Shown: one piece after another, positions 1 to 12,200 of the stretch | Layout of the letters: each line of letters opens with the position of its first letter | Numbering within the stretch: position 1 is the stretch's first letter | Assembly: GCF_004379255.2 (NCBI RefSeq) | Contig: NC_056046.1 | Location: 3,596,001-3,660,000 of the forward strand | DNA: 64,000 nt | Reading direction: 5' to 3' | From: Salvia splendens | Taxonomy: Eukaryota > Streptophyta > Magnoliopsida > Lamiales > Lamiaceae | Translations under genes and position numbers: made by a program | The notes under the pieces: generated by a model | Told to the model about the DNA's origin: nothing | The model's input: only the letters and a program-made list of their open reading frames with translations | Databases searched by the model: none

Positions 1-324
1 TAACTATTTATCAAATCAGAAAATTGCACAAAAAGTCACCAAGTTTGGCTAATTTCTCAATTTTAAAAATCACCTAAATCAAAATATGTATTTCTTTGAT
101 GAATAGTACTACGTCATAATTGTCATTAGCAGTAGTAATTTTTATTGCTTTGTAAGCTTATCTTTGAGCAATTCTGATAGAAAAATTACCCAAATGCAGG
201 CATAGGACAATTAATAAATATGTCAAGTTATAATGCGATTAGCCAAAAATTAACCATGGTTTTTTTCTGTCAATTTGGCTTTTATCAAATTCAAATATCA
301 AATTATAATTATATATGTCATCAG
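1..324 (+). other. Intron of the alpha-dioxygenase gene (5' part outside window)
   Basis: AT-rich sequence with no coding signal, ending in a good acceptor (cag at 322-324) directly before the first recognisable alpha-dioxygenase exon. The upstream exons, which encode the N-terminal part with the distal heme histidine, must lie left of the window. Bases 22-55 resemble the terminal inverted repeat of the MULE at 39647 (the words AAAATTGC and AAAAAGTC), so part of a transposon may sit in this intron. I could not find its second end. Confidence 0.55.
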
Positions 325-2423
325 ATTGAACTGAAAGCGCCGGAAGAAGTTGCGAGCCAATGCCCTTTGAAATCCTTCAAGTTGTACGAATCTAAAAGCA
401 TCCAACGGAATCGAGAGCGGCTTCTTGAACCGACGCACGCCTTGGTGGTGAGAAGATGTCGATTAATTCAAAACATTTCAAGTTTGAAAAGTTTACGTTA
501 ATTAATTACTATGTTTATGTTGATATGGTGAAGGGATGGAAGTGCGATATATGGCAGCGAGAAAGAGACGTTGAAGAAAGTGAGGACTTTCGAAAATGGA
601 AAGCTGAAGATATCCGCAGACGGCCTTCTTCCCGTTAATTCAAACGGCACCGTTTTGTCCGGCGACGTCCGCAACGTGTGGGCGGGTCTCTCCGCCTTGC
701 AAGCCCTCTTTGTCAAAGAACACAACTCTGTCTGCGATGCACTCATGGTCCGTACCGTACGGACACATATTTTCAAGAGTAATTTTCAATTGAGTTTGAT
801 GAATTAATGGTGCGTGTGTTTTTTGCAGAAGGAATACCCTAATTTGGGAGACGAAAAATTGTACCGCCACGCAAGGCTCGTGACGTCAGCCGTCATCGCC
901 AAAGTTCACACCATTGATTGGACGGTTGAGCTTCTCAAAACTGACACGTTGCGCGCAGGAATGAGAGCCAATTGGTAAACTGCACGTGAACTCAACATTA
1001 GATTGATATTGTCTGCTTTTGGTACGTCTTCACGGTTTTGTTATGATTGCAACATATAGGTACGGATTGTTGGGCAAGAGTTTCAAAGATAGATTCGGAC
1101 ATGTTGGTGTTGCAGAACTAAGTGGTTTAGTTGGTTTGAGTAATCCTGTGGATCACGGCGTACCATACTCCTTAACGGAGGAATTCGTTAGCGTTTATCG
1201 CATGCATCCTCTTCTTCCAGACAAACTTCGCCTCAGAAACATCCATGCTTCTCCTGGTCCTAACAAATCACCCCCTCTTGACACTGAGTATGCATTACCT
1301 CTCGTTCTCTCGTGCTAACTGTATGCGAAAATTAACTGATCCAGCAGTATACATGAGTTGTAAATGAGTAAAACTTATGTTTTGATGAAATGACAGAATT
1401 GAGATGGTGGAGCTGATTGGCAAGAAAGGAACAGAGAATCTATCAAGAATAGGGTTGAGAAAGCAAATAGTGTCAATGGGCCACCAAGCCTGCGGTGCAC
1501 TCGAGCTTTGGAACTATCCCATCTTCCTCAGGAATCTTGTCTCTCACAATGTCGATGGCACCGATCGCCCCGACCCAGTCGACCTCCCTGCTCTCGAAAG
1601 TAACTCCATCTAATTCTGGTTTTTCCCATAAACTTTAATACGTCGCTAAAATTATAAACTCGGAAGTTTAGCAAGAAATCTAAAAGTGCACTAAGTTCAT
1701 GATATTAGCGACCATTTGACATGCAGCATGGGCAGAAACACATAGGGAGCTCAAGGGGCTTAAGCCCCTATGAAACTTGTTTTTTATTTTTTTCTTTAAT
1801 TTATAAATTTGTTAATTTCATATTATTTTTATGTAAATTATTATACAAAAGTTCCTATCAAGGAGTTAAATAACATATGATTATATTTTAAATAAAATTT
1901 AGATAAAATTGCTCCGACTAATATTTATTTCTGCGTCCGCTTCTGCCATGCAGTTTATAGGGATAGAGAGAGGAGTGTTGCGAGATACAACAATTTCAGG
2001 CGCGGCCTTCTAATGATTCCCATCACAAAATGGGAAGACCTAACCGACGACGAAGAGGCTATTGAAACCCTACGCCAAGTGTACAACGATGACGTGGAGG
2101 AGCTCGACCTTCTTGTCGGCCTCTTAGCCGAGAAGAAGATCAAGGGCTTCGCCATAAGCGAGACAGCTTTCTTCGTCTTCTTAATCATGGCGACGAGGAG
2201 GCTGGAGGCGGACAGGTTCTTCACAAGTGATTTCAACGAGGAAACGTACACGAAGAAGGGGTTGGAATGGGTGAACGCAACAGAGAGTTTGAAAGATGTT
2301 TTGGATCGACATGATCCAGAGATGAGTACTAAGTGGATCAACTCCACCAGCGCTTTCACCGTGTGGGACGCCTCTCCCGAGCCGACCAATCCCGTCCCGC
2401 TTTATCTCCGCCTCCCAAGTTGA
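325..2423 (+). CDS. DOX: Fatty-acid alpha-dioxygenase, 5'-partial, apparent frameshift
   Basis: Heme enzyme that adds O2 to the alpha carbon of fatty acids to give 2-hydroperoxides, part of plant oxylipin and defence chemistry. Exons read as 325-447, 534-747, 829-974, 1060-1287, 1397-1599 and 1954-2423, all GT-AG. The last five are mutually phase-consistent and end at TGA. Visible landmarks are VYRMHPLLPD near 1192 (the Tyr and proximal His equivalent to the YHWH site of cyclooxygenases), GHQACGALELWNYP in exon 5, and a long conserved C-terminus (KWEDLTDD, ADRFFTSDF). In the first visible exon the left half (ELKAPEEVASQCPLKSF) and the right half (LNRRTPWW) are both family-conserved but lie in different frames, and several codons seem missing between about 392 and 415. 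Read straight through, exon 2 would run out of frame to an early stop. So this is either a pseudogene or a local sequence error. The N-terminus is outside the window. Confidence 0.85.
1728..1953. mobile_element. Degenerate TIR element inside the last alpha-dioxygenase intron
   Basis: The intron is about 350 bp, longer than its neighbours. It contains a block starting near CATGGGCAGAAAC (1729) and ending GCGTCCGCTTCTGCCATG (1933-1950). The ends are imperfect inverted repeats of the hAT type, and the left end continues into a self-complementary GGGGCTTAAGCCCC. Both sides carry CATGCAG, which could be a target-site duplication. The right copy supplies the CAG used as splice acceptor. The ends are too degraded for a firm family assignment. 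Confidence 0.4.
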
Positions 2424-4202
2424 ACACATTAATTTCGTTTATTACCAAATTGGATTTCATTGTCTAATTTCAATTGTTTCCATGTTGTATTTTGTTTTTT
2501 ATTACACAAAGAATTAGCTAATGTCATTTGTTTGTTTCTTTGTAATATAGTCGAAATGTTATTTTAAGCAGTGTTTGAAATTGAAGGTTGACATAAAGGA
2601 AAAAGAAGAAATAGTGAGATTGTGAAACTTGTAAGAGTTTGATATAGTGCTTTGGATAGTCTCATATACATTGCATAATTAAGTTTCTAGTTTCGTGTAA
2701 GAATTCATTCTTATAATCGTACAAGCAAAGGAACCCCAAAATCAAGAATTCCACCTTAATTTGATCGACAACCCTTTTTCTTATTTTGTGGGTTATATAG
2801 CTAATCAAGTTGCAAATAGTAGTATTGCAAATGTGGGTCCGAGAAAATGATGAGCTTTGCCACTTTTAAAAGATGGCACTTCCAACTTGATTGCCTAAGT
2901 AGGACATCATGATTCGTCTTTGATTTATTTTCTTGATTTATATCACCTTTTTGTGCGATTCAAGTTGTGATACCCTTTTTTACTTCGTCTTTAAATCTTG
3001 ATTGATTTGTTTCAAAAAATGACTGATGCATATGTTAAGAGGCTTAATTAATGATTGAACATTTGAACCAAGTAGGCAAGTAGGAGTATATCATTTACCA
3101 AAAGTTTATTCATTCATTCATTATTTCAGTGTACTAGTATGTGTATAATCACTCTATTATAAAATTAGTGGTACTATTAAATATTAATCATCTTTCATAA
3201 GCATCACTCACATTCAATTTGATGGTATATTTAGTCATCTCTTTTTATTTTATGTATGTATTTTGATTCCAATTCCTCATCAATATTCATGCTGTAAAAA
3301 ATGACCAACTATTTTCATGGAAACAGATCAATAATAAATAAATTAAGAGTTTTAGACTAAACTGCAATGATTTTGGAGTTTTAGACTAAACTGCAATGAT
3401 TTTGGATGGTACATTCAATGACAATTGAGATTTGATGTCAATGTATTTGTGATTTGTCAAATAATTAATTCTTATCTTTTTCAAGAAAACGGCAAATTAA
3501 TTTCAAAATTTAGACATTTGATTATCGATTTATTTTGTATTGTAGCATTTTGATATATTCCCTTTATTTCCCTTACCAATTGTTTAATCATATAAACAAC
3601 AAAAATGAAATAAAATTAGATTTTAAATTCAAGTACGCCTTTGCTCGCGCAAGTTCCGATTTTCTGAATCGAAAATTTGCAGTCAAACCAAACTCTGTTG
3701 ACTCAAGTCAGTTGAAGCTATTGCGAAAGGATTTTCTTGAATCTTGGTTAATCCCTGCAAAGAAATTAGTATACTTTTCTTGTGAAGAACCCTTTTTTTA
3801 TTGAACTCTTTATTCCCTCGGCATCTTCAAATACCCGTTTCAAAATTTGGGCATTTTTTGTCTTTTATTAAGCACTTTCTCTTTTGCAGGAATTTCTTCA
3901 ATTAGCTGTCTTCGCGGAGCTTTACTACTTCAGCTATCCCGAATTTCAGTTGGGTGTGTTTTAATTTCGATGCTTTTTAATAGTTTAGGTACTAAATTCA
4001 GCTCAATTTCGTTTCATGTTTGAGTATGTGATTACTCGGGTTGTTTTTGTTGATGCTTTAATCATTGGATCTTAATTCATTTGCTGATTATATTTGTTAG
4101 GCGTTTTGGGTTTTTTTTTTGTGGTTAGTTTTGTTTTTTGAACTGTTGATTCATTCACACCATGTGTTTGTGTTTTTTCCTGAATGATAGTTTAGAGAGC
4201 CA
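2424..4202. other. Intergenic, including a probable 5' UTR intron of the next gene
   Basis: AT-rich with no coding signal. It holds a perfect 29 bp tandem duplication (listed separately). The last about 300 bases look like 5' UTR of the gene at 4203: a possible donor at GG|GTGTG near 3954 and an acceptor GATAG near 4190 would give a roughly 235 bp leader intron. That intron is a guess from splice-site appearance only. Confidence 0.5.
3347..3404. repeat. 29 bp perfect tandem duplication
   Basis: Two exact, adjacent copies of a 29-base unit beginning GAGTTTTAGACTAAACTGCA (3347-3375 and 3376-3404). It has no coding context. It looks like a recent replication-slippage or double-strand-break-repair duplication. 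Confidence 0.9.
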
Positions 4203-4760
4203 ATGTCGCAAGGGTATGCTATTGAACTTTACTTTGATCCCGCCCTCGAGAATCAGGTCTTGAAAGCATGGAATGTATTGGCTCGGCGGCAGATCAGCAC
4301 TCAGTTGATTGAGATTGAATCCAGGCCCCACATTACTTTGTTCACAAGCCCTTTTGTTGACATTGCTAAGCTAGAGAATGTGTTGAGAAACTTTGCTGCA
4401 AAGCAAGAGCCTTTGGCTGTGTCCTTCTCCTCAATCGGGAGCTTCCCCAGCGACAACAATGTCTTGTTTCTCGCCCCAACCCCGTCTCTGTCTCTCCTCC
4501 AATTTCACTCCCAATTGTGTGATGCAATGAAGAAAGAAGGTGTTGAAGTTGGGGATGAGCAGCGCCCGGATACATGGATACCTTACTGTTCTGTGGCTGA
4601 GGAAGTCCCAAAGACTCGTATGGCTGAGGCTTTTACTGTCCTGCGTGATCTGAAGATGCCGGTCAGTGGATATGCAGTGGAGGTTTCATTGGTTGAGTAC
4701 TCGCCCGTCCGTGAACTCTTCTCTTTCACTCTGGGTACGCATCATATCAGTGAGATTTGA
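4203..4760 (+). CDS. 2H-phosphoesterase (LigT / cyclic phosphodiesterase-like) protein
   Basis: Single-exon protein of 185 residues in the RNA ligase/cyclic nucleotide phosphodiesterase-like group of plant proteins. The 2H fold normally acts on 2',3'-cyclic or 2'-5' phosphodiester bonds using two H-x-T/S motifs. The first motif is intact (RPHITLF, His43, Thr45). At the second site I read WIPYCSVA (residues 125-132), with Tyr128 where the second catalytic His would be expected. From memory this W-x-P-Y-C-S form also occurs in plant relatives, so it seems to be a subfamily trait and not damage. Catalysis is therefore uncertain; RNA or nucleotide binding without hydrolysis is possible. The start fits the family (MSQGYAIELYFDP) and follows an in-frame-free leader. 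The ORF is undamaged. Confidence 0.85.
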   Translation: MSQGYAIELYFDPALENQVLKAWNVLARRQISTQLIEIESRPHITLFTSPFVDIAKLENVLRNFAAKQEPLAVSFSSIGSFPSDNNVLFLAPTPSLSLLQFHSQLCDAMKKEGVEVGDEQRPDTWIPYCSVAEEVPKTRMAEAFTVLRDLKMPVSGYAVEVSLVEYSPVRELFSFTLGTHHISEI

Positions 4761-5887
4761 GGCCATCCCTTCTGTTGCTGTTGAATTAGGTTTTACATTT
4801 ACATGTCATAGAAGGATGGCCCTTATAAGTCGAACTGCCCTTGCTGCTGCTGCAGTTATGTGAACATCATTGTGTTGTAACATATTGTCTCATCAAATCA
4901 AGAACTATCTCAATGTTATGGATATCTTTTGAGAGTTTTGTCTGCATGAAATGGATGTCTTCTGCATTCTTCAAATTCATATTTCAATATCTGATTTACT
5001 GATGTTTTTGGTGATTTCTGGGGATTTGTTACCTTAGAAACTACGTTACCTTCTCAAATAAGTATTAAATCTTTTGTCATCTAAACCTTTACTTCTCTTG
5101 GTCTATCTGTTTTGTTGAGTTGATCTTCTCCTTCCCTGTTGTGACGGAACCATCTACCTGCGTTGATCCCCTGCAGTATATCAGATGAGGAGCTAGTGTT
5201 TCACTGTTCCCTGTTCCTGATAATGTTTGATGTTTACCTTCAATTAGCATATGCAGAGACGGGCCTCAGCTAAATTAGATCAAATCTTAGACTTCATGGG
5301 CTTTAAGCAGACAATCTGAGACGAGAACATTGGTGAGGCCTATAAATCATCGTTCTTTCCTACAGCTTCGATCATGAACCTTTAGTACCTTTTTATGTGT
5401 CTGCTCGCTTAGGTTAACGTCAGTTTCTTTCTTTCTGTATGGTGCCACTGTCTTTCCCTATTGTAACTGTAGTTTGCTTGAGTTCTGGATATCTTATCTT
5501 TCTCCGATTGCTCGAACACTTTAGAAATTTTCAACTTGAATACTCAAATTAGAAATCACAATTGTTTCCCTTTTCTTTCTTTTGAATCTAATTATCTGTT
5601 AGCAAAAAATTTCTTGTGCTCTTACAAACAATGAAACAGGTGAAGAATTCATGACATTGAAGAAGAGTAAAAGAATCAATAAAAGAATATTTACACGATT
5701 GGGCAAATTACCGAGATTCTATTTATTGGATTTCATACGAAAATAAGATAAACAAAATTATCTTGCACCAAAATTGGTCTTTTATATGAGACTAGGAGCA
5801 CCAAAATTTGCTTTTGTTTTAACCATTTTGGTGGTTGTATTGTATGGTTTGACGTCGCTTTCCAGTTACATAATAACATGCTCTTTT

Positions 5888-5926
<39 letters not shown>

Positions 5927-8546
5927 ATAGGTTGTAAAATTTTCATGGGAAAATGAGGCATAAGAAAATTCCTTTCCTTTTATTTTATTTTATTTTTAAC
6001 TTTTTTATTTTGTTCTAAAAATGAATATCACCATTAATTTGTATTCATCCTTTTTACTAGAACAAGAGATAAAAAAAATTTTTTGGAGTTATATACACAA
6101 TAAAAAAATCTAAGAAATTATCAATCATTTTCATCATTCTATTAAACATTATCTTTATTTTCTGAAGAAAACAATATGCTCAACATATCTAGTAATATGT
6201 GGGACACTCTCTCATGTTATAAGTTGGCCCATTTTGGAATTTAAATTTTGACAGTTACGACACCTAAATGTTCCAACTCCATCCCTACCTAAATGTTTTT
6301 ATCAATATATATACATCACAAAGGCCCAGCAACATGTTATCAAAAAATTAATTACATAACTCTATTAACTCGATTTTTGCAGCCATATATCAACTTGGCA
6401 CCTTGAACTTAATTTGGGCAAATAAATGGGGCAAGCATTTCTCACTTACATGCTTCCTTTACTCTACCTCAAATCTAGTGATTTCATGAGAAAATTGTTA
6501 CAACATTAAAATTCATGTAGTTATTCATTCCTTTTAAAGTTTATAGAAAAAAAAACATAATATTCCTAATAAATGTAATTAGCCGCCAATAATCCTTCTT
6601 TTTTTTGGTTGAGTGTGCCGAAGCACCTCCCACATTCCAACAGGGGAATCTTAGAACCTTGTAGTGCAAAACACTAATTCAGAAAATTTTGCTATTTTAT
6701 AGTATACTAATTTTTATGAATCATCAAGAAATATACTAGTATAAAATTAGAAACAAATAAAATCTCATAGTCTAAGCAGTCACACTGTCACTGTTTGTGG
6801 CCCATATGATATTAATGACATTATTATTGTAATCTAATTATAAAATAATAAATAAATAATAATCTTTAAATAAAGCAGTTGCATGTGGAGCAGCTGCTGT
6901 AATGAGATTGCTCCTCTCCTCTAAGCCACGTGGCTATTAATGCTTTGTACCTTCTGCATGCAAATACTGCTGTCTGATTAGTGATTACATCCTAATTAAT
7001 TTAATTTTAATTGATAGTACTGTATGTTAATTAATTAGTTTAATTTTTTGTTAGTACTGTATGTTAATTGGTTATGCACTTAGAAGTGTATTAGATTCAC
7101 ATTAATTTTATTTTATTAATTTAATATAGTGTGTGTGTATTGATTATTGGCACTACCGTGACATAAGTTGCTAATCACATGGGCGTTTGTGATCTGTAGG
7201 ATCCGTCATGTTTGGCCTTCTTTGCTATCTTGAATAATTTATTTGTCATAACTATTATGTTTTCCATTTTTTTGTTTTAATTTATCGTCTTTTATTTTAA
7301 CTATACCAAATATTGGCCATGTATATTATATTTAAGGCAAATTGCTATAAAAATTTTAAATTTTGGTTAGCTTTTGGCTCCATAAACTACTAGTATGAAT
7401 TTAAATTTTATTTTTAAGATTTTTCACTGGACCTAATTTGAATGAAATTATATCTACCGTACGCATCCTAGAATTTCCATAAAATGATACCAAGAATTGC
7501 TTTTTATCATTTATCTCAACACACTTAGCAGATAATTCAATTACGACGTCAGCTTGAAACACGTGTGCATCAAATCGACAACACATTACAAATATGAAAT
7601 CGTAACATTTCATCATAGAAAAAATAAGAACAAATATAACATTTATTGTTTTTACGACTGATTTTTAAAAACATGCTTGAATTTAACCAAAATTCATGAT
7701 ATTTTATTTCAAATTTCCCAAAAAAGGTTTATAATTTGTTCGAACATTAAGTTTTCTATATTCTAGTTGAAAATAATCATTAGGGTTGATTATTCCATAA
7801 ATCGGATATTTGATTCTTTTAGCTTCAAGTTTGCAATATCAAGTTCTGATTAAGGTTCACTATATTACTCCATATTACTAAAATGATTAATTTAATCGCC
7901 ATAGTTACCACATTTCAATAATTAAATACTACTAGATTTTGATAGTACGTTTTTTTAATTCTTATTATGACTTTCCTGGTGTAACAAAATTAATGTTTTG
8001 TATAAATTCAAATAGCTGGCTAAAGTAAGATACTAGTAGCTATATATAGATCAGGTCCTTCAACGAAGCTTTTGTGAATCATGAAAACGTATATCTAAAA
8101 ATATTTCATTTAATTTCATTTTTTCCCAGATGCGTGTTTTTAGTTTAAAGGATAAAAATGCATTTCCACATATTTATACTATTCCATAGAAACAAAGAAA
8201 TTAAAACTCCAATTATCTATTACTCTATTTGAATTTTCCGTTGAAAATTAAATTGAGTAATTACTATAAACACGAGATTACGCTGGACTCGAGTCTGTCG
8301 AATCATTTACAATTTAAAATTAATTCTTATTTGGGAAAAGAAAATAAACCAATGAATTTTATGAAGAGTAGAAAAAAGGGAAAGTGGTGGAATTGTAAGT
8401 GAAGGCTTGATGATGTACCCTCACCATTTTTAGAGCCCACACCCACTTCTTCACTTTATCTATTTCAATAGTAGTACTAATTTTCTTTTTCCTTTTATTT
8501 AGATAAATGATTCACTAAATTTCCAACTTTTTTGTTTCAGTTGATG
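4761..8546. other. Gene-poor intergenic region
   Basis: About 3.8 kb of AT-rich DNA. The first several hundred bases probably hold the 3' UTR of the 2H-phosphoesterase gene. A TTA microsatellite lies near 5891-5925. Short ORFs exist but none resembles a protein, and I see no RNA gene. Confidence 0.6.
5891..5925. repeat. (TTA)n microsatellite
   Basis: Uninterrupted run of about eleven TTA units in intergenic DNA. It makes a low-complexity tyrosine run if translated, so the ORF across it is spurious. Confidence 0.9.
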
Positions 8547-8554
8547 AAAATGAT

Positions 8555-9241
8555 TAGGGATGTCAATCGGGCTGGCCCGTCGGGTTTCGGGCCAACCCTA
8601 CTCGGGTTGCGGGTCAATCGGGTGCGGGCTAATCGGGTTGTGATTTCTTTCGGGTTATAAAAGCTCAGCCCTAACCCTAAAAGCTCGGGTTTCGGGCTAG
8701 CCCAGCGGGTTAATCGGGTTGCTACCGATAATATTAACATGCGATGATTAAAATTACTAATATTCATACAATGTAAAACATTTAATTATGATATATTTAA
8801 GATATATGCTTAAACTCAATCATAAACATGATCAAATAGTAATATTTGAGATATTTCGTAAAATTTTAATGCATGTTTTAGAAATTTAAATATATTTTTT
8901 TGTGAATTTGAAGTTTTTAATTTATTTATCAATTATTATATTAATAAAAATTAAATATATAATTTGTATATTTAATATAAAATTGAAAGTTATTTTTTTA
9001 GTTAATATTAATCAATGAAATGTCGAATTGAGAGTAAAAAAAATAGAATAATAGAAATTTTATCGGGTTTTCGGGCCAGCCCATCGGGTTTTCGGGTCTG
9101 GCCCTAATGGGTTGCGGGTTAATCGGGTGCGGGCTAATCGGGTTGTGATTTTATCGGGCTAGAAATTTCCAACCCTAACCCTATAAATTTGGCGGGCTAT
9201 TCGGGCCAGCCCACGGGTTACGGGCTACATTGACATCCCTA
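8555..9241. mobile_element. Non-autonomous hAT-type element, 687 bp, perfect 8 bp TSD
   Basis: Starts TAGGGATGTCAAT and ends ATTGACATCCCTA, a perfect 13 bp terminal inverted repeat. It is flanked on both sides by AAAATGAT (8547-8554 and 9242-9249), a perfect 8 bp target-site duplication typical of hAT transposition. Both subterminal regions are packed with variants of the word CGGGTT, GGGCCAGCCC and CGGGCTAATCGGGTT, separated by an AT-rich centre. No transposase is encoded, so movement needs a source elsewhere. The intact TSD suggests a fairly young insertion. Confidence 0.9.
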
Positions 9242-9249
9242 AAAATGAT

Positions 9250-12200
9250 ACTAAACAAATAAACATTTTCCATCTTGGCTGTGATATATCAATAAATTTA
9301 ATAAAATAATTTTAATATAGTAGTTCACAAATTTTATGTTATTAGTCACAATTTTAGTGAAATTTAAGAGTTAAAAATTGCAACAAAATTGAGTTTTCAT
9401 AACCCCTATATATACAAAGCTCAATTTCAATATAAAATAATACCAGTATCATTAATTTGTAAAAAAGTGTTATTGTATTATACTCCTATTTGTTTGGGAT
9501 CAGCATATTCTGTACTATGGTAATGCCACAGTGAATTGAATTGTACACTAGATATTCATTTTTTGAAGTTAAAATTATTTCCTTTTTTTATTGTCAACTC
9601 TGAAATTAAATTAAATATGGCGATAGCTTGTTGATTTGAAATTTGACTAATTATATATCAAAATCTGATTTATGCGACACGTTTAATTGATCTAAGGGGA
9701 GAAATTTGTGCTGCTCCTGGAGTCAGTGGACTCAATCATGGCGTAAACGGTGCTTAATTTATTAAATTTAAGTCAAACTTAGCCCATCTTTTTTATTATA
9801 ATTGACTAAATTATTAATTATTTAAATAAAAATGCCGATCTACATTTTCATGTATATATATTATTATGCCACAATAAAATTAAGATGCAAAAAGCTACTT
9901 TTAAATGAGATAATGACAAAAAGTGCACCAACAGAGATGTAATTGATGAAGAGTGAGTTTGAGAGGTCAAGGAATAGTAAATTTAAATTTCATTACTAGT
10001 ATTTAATTAGAACACATCTTCAAATCTCAGTCGATGTTAAAAAATTGTGATACATGCGATTTTTTATCTTTAAAATTAAATAGCATCACATCTCTAAAGC
10101 TTGTCACTCTCTCTTTATGTGAAAAAAAGTCATAACATTTGACTGTTAGAGATGAAAATTAACTAAATTAACTAAATTGATTCAAGATTTAATTAGACAT
10201 TGGTTAATTTCGTTATAGAGAAGATGCTAATATTTATAAGTCTAGACTAATTCAACGTGACAATATCCAATACTATTAATTATCGAATCGAATTCACTCA
10301 ATCGAACCACGACCACCTTAGCGTTTTTTTTATCACTAAGATAATAAAATGTAGCATGACAAAGAAGATCTGCATTTGTCTCTCAAGTTTAGTAACTACG
10401 CAACTAATCACATGTAAAGAGAAAATAACAAAAAAAAAAATAAAAAAAGATATTTTCTTCGATTAGTATTTCCTGTTTTAATTAATTATTACTATAAAAT
10501 TTGATACTACAATCTAAATTGATATATAGATCTGCGTCAACTTATAGTTTTGTTTTGTTTATATCTCAAATATTATGGCTGGGACTTTAATTTACAAATC
10601 ATACAACAACTGAAGAACCTGTTATTTCTCTTCTTTCGTTGTAACTTAGGTATAGGAGAAAAAAAATTAAACTTTAATTAATAATAGAATTTATAAATTT
10701 GAGGATCTCAACTATAAGTTTTAAAGAATAAGAAAGTTATATAAAATACATAAATAACATAAATTAAATATCATGTGCTCATAGATACTAGTACTACTTA
10801 GTATACTGTATATAAGTATATTTTTTGTATACATATACACCAAATTAACGGCACTTCTCACCAATTCCTCGATTTTCACAATTTATAGATTCTCTAATTT
10901 TTTTCTGTCACACATAAATAAAATTTTACTCAAGCAGCTATCAATATACTATAAATCACATCAAGAACATTACATTTGAAGACATCATAAGACAACCCAT
11001 GTACTTATTTGAGTAAAAGATAATGGCTAATGTTATATACTCCTCAATTTGTTTAATAATAATTCATAACGTGACAGCGAACAACTTATTGGCTCCACAA
11101 TAAAATTTGATTGTACATCCATTTTCCATCTACATTCACACTGCACTTTTTTAATTTAATAATATCCAAGTTAAGATATTTCAATAATTTTACCACTTCA
11201 ATTATTCAACCTTTAAAGTCACATAAATTTCTTGAGTATATGATGACCTATGCTAGCTTGAAAAGTTGATGGCATGATCTCTAGATGTCAAAATGTCAGG
11301 CAGTGTGAATAGAAGCTCTACTTTTTTTTCTTTTTATCCTAAATTTTGTGAAATTTGTAAGATTATACTAGTATTATTTTTAACTGTGGATTCTACATAG
11401 TACTAGTACTATTTAATATTACTGTGGATTCTATATAATTTGATGGTATGATCTGTACATTTTTCTGTGGATTCTATTGTAATACTTATATACTATAATA
11501 GTACATCATTATGTAAAATTTTATATATGCAGATATCCTGCATTTATATATAAGAAAATTTCAACTTGATGATGAGTATCTCAAAAGAAAAACAAAAATT
11601 ACAACGTGATGGATTATGCGCTAGATAATTAAATATTCAGTGTTGAATTGTGTATTAAGTAAACATAAGTGAACGTACATCGGGATTATACTCATTTAAT
11701 TTTAAATAGTGGTATTTACTTGTAAATTTGGTATATTTCACTAAATTATAATTTTACATATCAGCTTTAAAATACATATGTAAAATCAAAATTTTAACGT
11801 CAACGTGAATTAATGTAAACCTTAACTCAATGAATGAAATTATTTAAATATAGTATAATGTGACGTTGTTTTATGGTCTAAAAGTAATGTTATTTTAGTT
11901 GATATCCTTTAATGATACATAAGTAAGTCATCATGCTGTGTTATCGTCGAAATCTATAAAATCAGAATAAGTTAATAATTTAGTTGTAAAATCATAACTA
12001 ATCAATAATTCGATAATTTAAAGACTGATATTTAAAACTAGAATTTATTGAGAAGCAATCAGAATTAAAACCAAAAAACTTAATCTCTACTGGATCATCA
12101 AAGAGCAAATTTAAATTTAAAATTTTGGAGATAAGAATAGAGGTAGGTGGATAGTCTATTTACCAATGACAAGCTGCCATCTCTCAAATCAAAAACGAAA

